Below, one piece after another: positions 1 through 5,655 of a stretch of DNA of 7,272 bases. Below the pieces are notes generated by a model, which saw only the letters and a program-made list of their open reading frames with translations, was not told the DNA's origin and did no database searches. The DNA is from Acidobacteriota bacterium. Its GTDB lineage: Bacteria > Acidobacteriota > Terriglobia > Bryobacterales > JACQDG01. Position numbers and translations under genes: made by a program. The stretch lies in contig JACQDG010000245.1 in assembly GCA_016201185.1 (NCBI GenBank), forward strand, positions 1-7,272. Direction: 5' to 3'. Position 1 is the stretch's first letter. Each line of letters starts with the position of its first letter.

Positions 1-215
1 TGCGAGCGGATGTAATCTTGGAGTTGAAATTGGGCGTCGCGCACGGTGATGCTCTCGCCGCCCACCTCGGCCAGCACCGTTTCCCCGCTCGCGCTGATGC
101 TGGTGCTGTATATCCCGGGGATCAGCGTGATGACCATCGTGAAACCGATCATCGCGACGATGATCCCCAGAAAGATGCGAAGTGTCTGCCTACGGCTGCG
201 AAACAGTTGAAACAT
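1..215 (-). CDS. Peptidyl-prolyl isomerase (PpiD/SurA-like), N-terminal part only
   Basis: Seen: an ATG at 215-213 opens a frame that runs off the left edge after 71 full codons. The protein starts with a short basic stretch (RSRRQ, residues 6-10), followed by one hydrophobic segment at about residues 13-35, then a small polar region. Residues 47-70 (VLAEVGGESITVRDAQ followed by a helix) match the way SurA/PpiD-type chaperone domains begin after the membrane anchor. A good Shine-Dalgarno (AAGGAAG) lies just before the ATG. Known of the family: such proteins sit in the inner membrane facing the periplasm and help outer-membrane or secreted proteins fold; the parvulin catalytic domain would follow further on and is outside the window. 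Inference: PpiD-like foldase, judged from the N-terminal architecture only; a SurA-N domain protein without isomerase activity is also possible. Confidence 0.72.
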   Translation of the reverse strand, partial: MFQLFRSRRQTLRIFLGIIVAMIGFTMVITLIPGIYSTSISASGETVLAEVGGESITVRDAQFQLQDYIRS

Positions 216-248
216 GAAGCTTCCTTGGGGACCGGAATCGAACTATTC

Positions 249-254
249 ATTATA
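249..254 (-). promoter_or_regulatory. -10 box TATAAT for the PpiD-like gene
   Basis: On the minus strand a perfect TATAAT lies 33 bases before the ATG at 215, giving a predicted leader of about 27 bases that contains the AAGGAAG ribosome site. I see no good -35 match at 16-18 bases upstream (the best is TCGCTG with an 18-base spacer). It indicates that the isomerase gene is transcribed from its own promoter, not only by read-through from the permease gene upstream. Confidence 0.55.
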
Positions 255-294
255 CAAAAGGCCGGTTCCAAGCAGCGACCGTGAGGGAGCGGTT

Positions 295-1053
295 TCACAA
301 CGCCATTCGCAGCAGCTTGACGGTGGCCAACAGCAGCACCACGCCCAAAATGCGACGCAGCCACAGGCCGCGCAATCGCCGTGCGCCGAGATAGGAGCCT
401 GCCAGGCCCCCGGCGAACGCCACCACCGCCAGCCACAGGAGCGCATGCCAATCCACCGTCTTGCGCAAGAGCTGGCCGTAGAGCCCCGCGGCGGAGTTCA
501 CCCAGATGAAGGCGGCCGAGGCGGCGGCCGTCCGCTTAGCGTCGGCCCATTTCAACAGAATCATCAGCGGGCTCAGGAAAATCCCGCCGCCCACCCCGAC
601 CAGGCCGGAAAGATACCCCAGGCCGGCGCCCGTCGCCAGCGCGATCCACAGCGGCGGGAGGTGCAACAGAGACTCCTGCTGGGGAGAAGGCGCCGATGAT
701 AAGAGCCGGTAAGCGGCAAACAGCAGCACCACGCCCAACAGCAGCAGATAGGCACGCGGTGACACTTGGGTCAGCCCGCCCAGAAACGCGAATGGGACGG
801 ACGTGACCAAGAACGGCCACAGCAGCCGCCAGACGAAGTGCCCCGCCCGCCAGTAGAGCGTGAAAGACGTTCCCGCCACCAGCAAGTTCAGGCACAGCGC
901 GCCGGGGGCCATCAACGCCGGCGCCAGGCCAAAAAACGACAGCACTGCCAGGTAGCCGGAGGCGCCTCCGTGGCCCACTGAGGCGTAAGCGAAGGCTACA
1001 AAAAACACCGAAGCCAACAGCAGCGCCAGGAGCTCGGGCTGGGCGGGGAGCAT
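295..1053 (-). CDS. TauE/SafE-family membrane permease (sulfite exporter-like)
   Basis: The 252-residue product is almost wholly hydrophobic, with about seven to eight predicted membrane helices. It carries the two half-repeats typical of TauE/SafE (formerly DUF81) proteins: YASVGHGGASGYLAV near the N-terminus and LSGLVGVGGGIFLSP in the middle, each with the glycine-rich loop that marks the two inverted halves. Length is normal for the family. Known of the family: members move small sulfur or organic anions such as sulfite, sulfoacetate or sulfolactate across the inner membrane; the substrate cannot be read from sequence. The start is uncertain. The ATG at 1053 is chosen, but a TTG at 1059 is in frame two codons earlier and neither has a Shine-Dalgarno. 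A TATAGT box just upstream suggests an almost leaderless transcript. No sulfur-metabolism genes are adjacent, so the substrate stays open. Confidence 0.9.
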   Translation of the reverse strand: MLPAQPELLALLLASVFFVAFAYASVGHGGASGYLAVLSFFGLAPALMAPGALCLNLLVAGTSFTLYWRAGHFVWRLLWPFLVTSVPFAFLGGLTQVSPRAYLLLLGVVLLFAAYRLLSSAPSPQQESLLHLPPLWIALATGAGLGYLSGLVGVGGGIFLSPLMILLKWADAKRTAAASAAFIWVNSAAGLYGQLLRKTVDWHALLWLAVVAFAGGLAGSYLGARRLRGLWLRRILGVVLLLATVKLLRMAL

Positions 1054-1067
1054 GACCAAAATAGGGA

Positions 1068-1073
1068 ACTATA
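1068..1073 (-). promoter_or_regulatory. -10-like TATAGT close to the permease start
   Basis: TATAGT on the minus strand ends 14 bases before the ATG at 1053 and 8 bases before the alternative TTG at 1059. A transcript starting about 7 bases beyond it would have a leader of only a few bases, which fits the absence of a Shine-Dalgarno. No convincing -35 is seen. The box lies in the short gap after the upstream gene, whose stop codon is at 1107-1109, so read-through from that gene is an alternative way to express the permease. Confidence 0.3.
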
Positions 1074-1106
1074 GCACGCCCACAGAGCCGATCAGCCGTT
1101 CACGGC

Positions 1107-2660
1107 TCAGAATCCGATCACGACATCCGGTTCGCGGTGCCGCACCAGCAATACCTGGCTGGCGGGGTTGTACATCCAGCCGTCGGCCGTGCTCAAATCG
1201 GCGGAGAGCGGCGCTGCCTTGCCGCCGGCGCTGACGGCCGCCGGCCGGGCGGCTAGCTTCAGCAGCTCGATGCTCCCGGGCATAGAACGATACGCGATGC
1301 GCTCCTTCCCATAAGAGATCTGCCGGATTTCGGTCGACGTGCGCAAGAGATGGTTTCCCTGGCGCGGCGCCAGCTCCGGCAAGCACCCCATGTCCTGGTA
1401 GATATAACGTAGCATCGGCGAAGTGAGGCTGTACCAGCTTCCCCTGTCGCCGTAAATTCGCGGCCCGAGCATCGTGTTGTGGGCCCGGCCATCCGGCTTC
1501 AAGCCATAACGGGTGACCGACCGCATCGCTTCCAACACCACGCTGCGGTATTTTCCCTCGCCCGTCGCCAGGTACATCTCCGCCGCCATCATGGACCAGG
1601 AGACGGTGGAGCTCGGCGTCGCCGCCAGATACGCGGTCTGCTCCCGCAGGATCAGCCCCATGTCCGGATCCGCGAAGGCCAGGCCGTCCATCACCCAGTC
1701 AAACAGCCGCCGGGCATGGCCCATGTAAGAGTCTTCATTAGCGGGCGCGCGGTATCGCAGTAGCAGGCGAATCGTCTGCGCCGGCGCGTAATAAACCTGC
1801 GATTCGCGGCCCTTGGCTATGTCTTCATAAAATCCAGACCAGTTGTTCGTGCGGACCGGGTTGCGCATCATCCACATCCAGCCGGTGAGCTGGGCGTTCT
1901 TGTAGTCCCGGTTACCGGTCAGGGCGTACATCTTTTCCATGAACGCCACGGCCATGAATATACCGGGCGTATAGGTTTCGTAAACCTGACCCGTCTGCGG
2001 GTTCACGCGAAAAGGCCAGCCTCCGTCCTTGTTTTGCCGCTGCTCCAAGGTGTCGGCAATGCCCTTGGCGGCGTTGAAGTATTTCTTCTCCCCGGTCACT
2101 TCGTAAAGCCGGGTGTAGGCCAGGCCCATGTACGCAGCCTTGTCGGGCTGGAGGTTATCCTTGTCTTCCATGCCTCCCGGCTTGCCTTCCGTGAAGGTGC
2201 TCCAGGGCAGGTAAGGCCAGAGATAATCGGCAGGCGTGCTGTGGGCCATCGTCCAATCGGCAATCTGGCGGGCCCGCCGCAGGGCCTCGGGGTTTGCGGT
2301 GTAGTTGTAATAGTTAAGAAACCCTTCCAGCAGGTAGGCGTGATGATAAGCAGGGAAGGCGCTGCGGTAGCTGAACCGATTGTTGTCGTCGATCACCGCG
2401 TGGTAGATGTACGGAGGCGCCTGGTTGCCGTTCTCGTCGCGGATGCTGTTCTCTATGCCGGCATCCCGGAACAAGAACTGGGCTGCCTTCTCGATGGTCG
2501 AAGCGCAGGCCTCCGCCAGGCCCTCGGGCGCCTGCCGGGGCTCGGCCGCCCGCAGAAAAAAGGCCGCGCCCTCCCGGTCCGCCGCTGGGGGATTCGAGGC
2601 TCTCGCAACCCCTCCGAGCAAGGCTGCGACCCACAGGAGAACTCCCAGCCTGGTCTTCAT
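1107..2660 (-). CDS. Secreted (alpha/alpha)6-barrel protein, six-hairpin glycosidase-like, unknown substrate
   Basis: The 517-residue product begins with a classic Sec signal peptide (MKTRLGVLLWVAALLGGVARA, cleavage predicted near residue 21). Residues of about 45-430 are helical hairpins with recurring patterns: a helix ending in Y-x-x-T-G-x-x-x-Y (LYEVTGEKKY at 185-194, MYALTGNRDY at 244-253, MYLATGEGKY at 362-371) and loops rich in Trp, Gly and Asp (KDGGWPF at 211-217, YLWPYLPWS at 146-154). This is the look of the six-hairpin glycosidase superfamily, which includes glycoside hydrolases, epimerases and polysaccharide lyases. Residues of about 440-517 look like a small beta domain. Catalytic residues cannot be assigned with confidence; E165/D166/D168 and D212 are candidates. 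The ATG at 2660 is preferred over an upstream GTG at 2684 because AGGCGGTG precedes it and the signal peptide starts there. Inference: periplasmic or extracellular carbohydrate-active protein. No transporter or other sugar gene is adjacent, so the substrate is unknown. Confidence 0.8.
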   Translation of the reverse strand: MKTRLGVLLWVAALLGGVARASNPPAADREGAAFFLRAAEPRQAPEGLAEACASTIEKAAQFLFRDAGIENSIRDENGNQAPPYIYHAVIDDNNRFSYRSAFPAYHHAYLLEGFLNYYNYTANPEALRRARQIADWTMAHSTPADYLWPYLPWSTFTEGKPGGMEDKDNLQPDKAAYMGLAYTRLYEVTGEKKYFNAAKGIADTLEQRQNKDGGWPFRVNPQTGQVYETYTPGIFMAVAFMEKMYALTGNRDYKNAQLTGWMWMMRNPVRTNNWSGFYEDIAKGRESQVYYAPAQTIRLLLRYRAPANEDSYMGHARRLFDWVMDGLAFADPDMGLILREQTAYLAATPSSTVSWSMMAAEMYLATGEGKYRSVVLEAMRSVTRYGLKPDGRAHNTMLGPRIYGDRGSWYSLTSPMLRYIYQDMGCLPELAPRQGNHLLRTSTEIRQISYGKERIAYRSMPGSIELLKLAARPAAVSAGGKAAPLSADLSTADGWMYNPASQVLLVRHREPDVVIGF

Positions 2661-2808
2661 GTCACCGCCTAGGGGAGCCCCCACTCGCCCGATGCTAGCA
2701 TCCTTCTAGCTGGAATACCGCGATTCACTGTAGAATTTCATGGCTGGAGCGGCAAGCAACGATCTGCCCCGTGAAGTTCTGGCCCCTCCAGCGCCTGCCG
2801 GCTATTGG

Positions 2809-2814
2809 TAAAAT
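2809..2814 (+). promoter_or_regulatory. -10 box TAAAAT for the zinc-ribbon operon
   Basis: TAAAAT, preceded by GG, sits 34 bases before the ATG at 2849 and would start transcription near 2821, giving a leader of about 28 bases. No clear -35 is visible in the GC-rich stretch upstream. The same TAAAAT hexamer occurs at plausible promoter positions before the aminotransferase (minus strand, 4991-4996) and the tRNA (minus strand, 6895-6900), which supports it as a real -10 in this genome. Confidence 0.45.
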
Positions 2815-2848
2815 GTTACTAGAGCGCCACAGGTAGAAGTGGAAAATT

Positions 2849-3019
2849 ATGCCTCATTATGACTTCATATGCCGGAACTGCAATAAGCGGTTTTCCAAGT
2901 TTCTTTCTATTTCCGCGTACGAGAAGGAGAAGAAGTCTCTGAAGTGCCCGCGCTGCGGCAGCAGGAAGAACGAGCGCCGGTGGGCCTCCTTCTACACCAT
3001 CACTTCGAAGAAGAGTTAG
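2849..3019 (+). CDS. FmdB-like small zinc-ribbon protein
   Basis: A 56-residue frame from ATG 2849 to TAG 3017-3019. It opens with MPHYDFICRNCNKRF and carries two CxxC knuckles, C8-R-N-C11 and C33-P-R-C36 (KCPRCGSRK), with an Ile-Ser-containing linker between them. This is the arrangement of the FmdB/zf-ribbon_8 family, whose members usually begin MPxYxYxCxxCgxxF. The linker and tail are strongly basic (EKEKKS, KNERR, TSKKS), which would suit nucleic-acid or ribosome contact. Known of the family: named after a putative regulator of the formamidase operon in Methylophilus; for most members the molecular role is unproven. A weak ribosome site (GAAGTGG) precedes the ATG. The next gene starts 4 bases after the stop and has its Shine-Dalgarno inside the last codons here, so the two are almost certainly co-transcribed. 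Confident in the family, not in the function. Confidence 0.88.
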   Translation: MPHYDFICRNCNKRFSKFLSISAYEKEKKSLKCPRCGSRKNERRWASFYTITSKKS

Positions 3020-3023
3020 CCGC

Positions 3024-3743
3024 GTGGCTTTGCCGCTGCCATCGGCCGCCATAGGGTTCCGGCCGGAGTTTCTGGACTTTCGCCGCGGGATTCGCGTCGG
3101 CAACCTGCAAGAGAACGAGCGCATAACGCGCATCCTGAAGCTGGCGCTGGAATCCCGCTACGGCCAACCGTTTGTCACCGAGCGCTGGGGCCGGGGCGTC
3201 TACTGGCAGTGGATCGGCTATCTGCCCCGGGCCAACCGCGAGGCCAAGCCTCTTTCCGGAAGCGTCAGTTTCGGGTGCTCGAAGTTTTTCCTGATGATGG
3301 ACACCGCAGAGCAACTTTTCAAGTGCGGGCTCCAGGTGGAACGCGGCTTTGTGAAAGCGCCGCGGGACTACCGGGCGTGCGAGCTGAAGCCTGACTGGGA
3401 CTGGATCCGCCTGTTGAAGTCACTAAAGCCAAACAGCCCTATCGCCCGGGAACTGGAGCGGCTGGTGCGGCGGGAGGGGTTCCGGATCCACGCCGGCAGT
3501 TGGGAGGCCGACGCCGAGCTTTTCTCAAAGGATGACTTCCCGGGTGTGACGAAGCTGCGGCGGGCGCTCGCAGCCGGGCCCCCGGACCGCTGGGCCGGCT
3601 TTCAACTCTATTACTCGATGGGGAAAAGCGAAGTGCGCGGCTCAGCCGGCGTCGACCTGGTGGAATCCATCCTGGCCGTCTTCCACGAGGTCACGCCGAC
3701 CATGAACCTCTGCATGCAAATCCGTCTGGAGGAGCAGGGCTAA
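3024..3743 (+). CDS. Hypothetical protein, co-transcribed with the zinc-ribbon gene
   Basis: I do not recognise this 239-residue protein. It is soluble-looking: no signal peptide, no membrane helix, many charged residues and several Trp. Residues 81-110 (VSFGCSKFFLMMDTAEQ, then FKCGLQVERGFV) form an alternating hydrophobic stretch likely to be beta strands around a buried core. Residues 122-152 (a WDWIRLL helix, then a basic ARELERLVRR helix) are helical, and 187-230 returns to strand/helix alternation with FQLYYSM. Two cysteines (C85, C101) lie in the strand region. It starts with GTG at 3024, backed by a purine-rich AAGAAGAG about 8 bases upstream that overlaps the end of the zinc-ribbon gene. 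The 4-base gap implies coupled expression, so a joint role with the zinc ribbon is a fair inference; the reaction, if any, is unknown. The basic and aromatic content would allow nucleic-acid binding, but nothing proves it. Confidence 0.85.
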   Translation: MALPLPSAAIGFRPEFLDFRRGIRVGNLQENERITRILKLALESRYGQPFVTERWGRGVYWQWIGYLPRANREAKPLSGSVSFGCSKFFLMMDTAEQLFKCGLQVERGFVKAPRDYRACELKPDWDWIRLLKSLKPNSPIARELERLVRREGFRIHAGSWEADAELFSKDDFPGVTKLRRALAAGPPDRWAGFQLYYSMGKSEVRGSAGVDLVESILAVFHEVTPTMNLCMQIRLEEQG

Positions 3744-3745
3744 AG

Positions 3746-3774
3746 GCGGGCGCGCCAAACCGCCAGGCGCCCGC
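3746..3774. terminator. GC-rich hairpin between convergent genes, likely bidirectional terminator
   Basis: GCGGGCGC at 3746-3753 and GCGCCCGC at 3767-3774 form a perfect 8-base-pair stem with a 13-base loop. It starts 3 bases after the TAA of the rightward gene (3741-3743) and lies 20 bases beyond the stop of the leftward aminotransferase gene. There is no true T-run: the rightward side has only TCTTTCC a few bases on, and the leftward side has CTTT. It therefore probably slows polymerase or protects mRNA ends from both sides and is not a textbook intrinsic terminator. Confidence 0.55.
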
Positions 3775-3793
3775 TCCAGCCGGTCTTTCCGTT

Positions 3794-4957
3794 CTACGCC
3801 ATCACCTTCAAGAACGCTTCCTTGAACTTCTCCATGTCGCTCTTGGAGCCCATCGTGATGCGGGAGTAGTTGGGCCAGATCGGCCAGCTCCGGCCAACCA
3901 TCACCTTCTGCTGCATCATGGCCTTCGCGAACTCCTGCGCCGGCCGCTTCACATCCACCATGAAGCAGTTGCTGTCGGAGGCGATGTAGGAGAAATTGTG
4001 CTTGTCCAGGAAGCTGAACACGTCCTCGCGGATGTCCCGAATAATCTTCCGCCGCTCGGGGACCAGGTTCTTGCTCTTCACGCTGGCCGCGGCGCCTACC
4101 ATGCCGGTGACCGGCGTAAAGCCCACGCCCCAGGGCTGGAGTTTCTGCAGCAGGTCGGGACGGGCCATGGCAAGACCAGCGCGCAGTCCGGCCATGCCGT
4201 AGAGCTTGGAGAAGGTGCGCAGGATCATGATCTCTTTGTCCGCCGCCACCAGGTCCGAGTTCCGGTTCTCCCACTCCCGGGAGATGTGGATGTACGCTTC
4301 GTCGAGCAGCAGGAGCGTGCCCGCCGGCTTGTTGGCCAGCGCCCACTCGATGTCCGATTTAGGTGTGGTGGTGCCGGTCGGGTTGTTGGGGTTGCAGATG
4401 TAGATGACCCCGGCATTGGGGTCCGCCTTCACCATGGCCTTGACATCGTGCACATGGTTCTTCAGCAGCGGTACCCGGATGACCTTGGCCCCGATGAACT
4501 GGGCGGACCCGCCGCCGGCTTCGTAACCGGGGTCGGACATCACGAAGCTCTTGGTCGGGGAGCAGAAGGCCATGACAGCGCGGTGCAGCGGATCGCTCGA
4601 TCCCGCAAAAGGCATGACGTATTCCTTCTTCACCCCTTCCACTTCCGAGACCGCTTGCACCAGCTCGAAGGGCTCTTTCCAGCCGTAGTACCCGCCCTTC
4701 TGGATGATGTTATGCATGGCGTCGGCGGCTTCCGGACAGGGCCCCATCGGGTTTTCGTTGGAGCTGATCCTTACCGCGTCGGGCGGAATGTCGAACATGC
4801 CGCGGCGCATCCCAGCGCGCTGCGCCAGCGCGGCTTCATTGTAAAACGGCAAGGCGGCTCCGGCCGTCAACAGGGTCGTGATGCGCCCGAAGCTCCGCCG
4901 TGTAAAACCTCTTTTCAACAGATCTGCTTGTTCTTCCGGATGTAAAAGATGGAACAT
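3794..4957 (-). CDS. PLP-dependent aminotransferase (histidinol-phosphate aminotransferase-like) with a Tat signal
   Basis: The 387-residue protein has the full fold-type I aminotransferase signature: SSNENPMGP at 65-73 as in HisC, the cofactor loop CNPNNPTGT at 188-196, the pyridine-nitrogen aspartate in LLDEAY (D219), the Schiff-base lysine in RTFSKLYGMAGLRAG (K251, with R259 for the cofactor phosphate), and a C-terminal substrate-carboxylate arginine in YSRITMG (R366). Known of the family: transfers an amino group between an amino acid and a keto acid. The N-terminus is unusual: residues 18-45 form a twin-arginine signal (TRRSFGR, a hydrophobic run, then an ALA cleavage site before Q46), so the folded, cofactor-loaded enzyme is probably exported. 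The start is secure: AGGAGG precedes the ATG by 10 bases. No his genes are nearby, so a role in histidine synthesis is unlikely. The substrate is unknown; a periplasmic amino-acid transamination or a specialised-metabolite role are both open. Confidence 0.9.
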   Translation of the reverse strand: MFHLLHPEEQADLLKRGFTRRSFGRITTLLTAGAALPFYNEAALAQRAGMRRGMFDIPPDAVRISSNENPMGPCPEAADAMHNIIQKGGYYGWKEPFELVQAVSEVEGVKKEYVMPFAGSSDPLHRAVMAFCSPTKSFVMSDPGYEAGGGSAQFIGAKVIRVPLLKNHVHDVKAMVKADPNAGVIYICNPNNPTGTTTPKSDIEWALANKPAGTLLLLDEAYIHISREWENRNSDLVAADKEIMILRTFSKLYGMAGLRAGLAMARPDLLQKLQPWGVGFTPVTGMVGAAASVKSKNLVPERRKIIRDIREDVFSFLDKHNFSYIASDSNCFMVDVKRPAQEFAKAMMQQKVMVGRSWPIWPNYSRITMGSKSDMEKFKEAFLKVMA

Positions 4958-4990
4958 TGATCGCTTTCCTCCTGTCGGGCAATTGGCCGT

Positions 4991-5021
4991 ATTTTACCAG
5001 ATTCCCACGACGGCGCCTCAA
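4991..5021 (-). promoter_or_regulatory. Promoter of the aminotransferase gene
   Basis: On the minus strand a TTGAGG (5021-5016) is followed after 19 bases by TAAAAT (4996-4991). Transcription would begin near 4984, leaving a leader of about 27 bases that carries the AGGAGG ribosome site. The spacer is longer than the ideal 17, so the -35 is uncertain; the -10 is more credible, since TAAAAT also precedes two other genes here. The -35 falls at the end of the broken methyltransferase (stop at 5018-5020). Confidence 0.5.
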
Positions 5022-5645
5022 TTTTTTCGGCCTGGTTTGTCCCCCGACCTGCGGAATACGACGCAGTATCCCCTGTCCGGCCAACCTCCCCAGCTCTCGA
5101 TGACCCGGTCTAAGAGGAAGCCCGCCCGGGTTGCCTCCTCAACGAGAATCTTCTGCGGCACGCCATGACCGCCCCGGTTGGCCGGGATCCCAGCCGGCCG
5201 GCGCAGCCAAAAGAGCCACCCGCGAGGCGCAAAGTCGGCCACCGCCAGCAAGCCCCCCGGCCGGAGGCTCCGGAAAAGGCTCGCATCCATGGCCGCGGGA
5301 TCGGTGAAATGGTGATAGACAGGCGAGCCCGGCCTTGGCCACGGCCTCCTGAATATCGTGAACTCTCGCGGGATTCAGTTCGGTGGAAAACATGCGCCCC
5401 GTGGAGCCAAGACGGCGCGCGATGCTGACCGTCATCCGGCCCTCGCCGGCGCCGATTTCGGCAACAGTCATGCCCGGCTTCAGCGCCAGGATCTCCGCCA
5501 TCCTGGATGCTTCCGCCTCCGAATCGGCAACCGCCAGCGCATAAAGGACGGCTCCCGCCACCACCGCCAAGCCGAGCAGCAAGACCGCCCGCCTGAGTTT
5601 GCGTCGCCCGAACATACCGGAGACGAGCTCCTTCATGGCCGTCAT
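5018..5645 (-). pseudogene. Membrane-anchored class I SAM methyltransferase, frameshifted with internal deletion
   Basis: The start of the gene reads from the ATG at 5645 (M1): a basic RRKLRRA followed by a membrane helix at about residues 20-40, then the SAM-binding motif VAEIGAGEGR (61-70) and FSTELNPAR, with the acidic ribose-binding E89. This frame loses sense after AKAGL (about residue 107). The rest continues in another frame as VYHHFTDPAAMDASLFRSLRPGGLLAVADF and so on to a stop at 5018-5020, with the methyltransferase motifs of strands 4 and 5. The switch lies at about 5318-5326. In class I methyltransferases some 20-30 residues (strand 3, the acidic loop, the start of strand 4) normally separate these two parts; here they are absent, so the lesion is a deletion of tens of bases that is not a multiple of three. 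The gene follows the deaminase gene by 10 bases without a clear ribosome site, suggesting translational coupling; M11 at 5615, with AAGGAG 12 bases upstream, is an alternative start. An assembly error cannot be excluded. Confidence 0.78.
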
Positions 5646-5655
5646 TTAAGAGAGT

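Noticed and set aside
1094..1107. Inverted repeat AGCCGT/ACGGCT at the end of the secreted-protein gene
   Set aside because: The loop is only 2 bases, there is no T-run on the minus-strand side, and it overlaps the last base of the stop codon; too weak to call a terminator.
2034..2672. Open frame of 212 codons on the plus strand opposite the secreted barrel protein
   Set aside because: It is antisense to a gene with a clear signal peptide and family-like repeats; the translation shows no domain and is a codon-bias shadow.
2740..2811. A 23-residue plus-strand frame ahead of the zinc-ribbon gene, possible leader peptide
   Set aside because: It has no Shine-Dalgarno, no run of a regulated amino acid, and its stop codon overlaps the probable -10 box of the operon, so it would lie upstream of the transcript.
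3998..4945. Open frame of 315 codons on the plus strand opposite the aminotransferase
   Set aside because: It mirrors the GC-biased codons of a gene with complete catalytic motifs; its own translation is rich in Arg, Gly, His and Val without any recognisable motif or ribosome site.
5310..5335. Programmed ribosomal frameshift as the explanation for the split methyltransferase
   Set aside because: There is no slippery heptamer or nearby structure, and a simple shift would not restore the missing strand 3 and acidic-loop region, which points to deletion.
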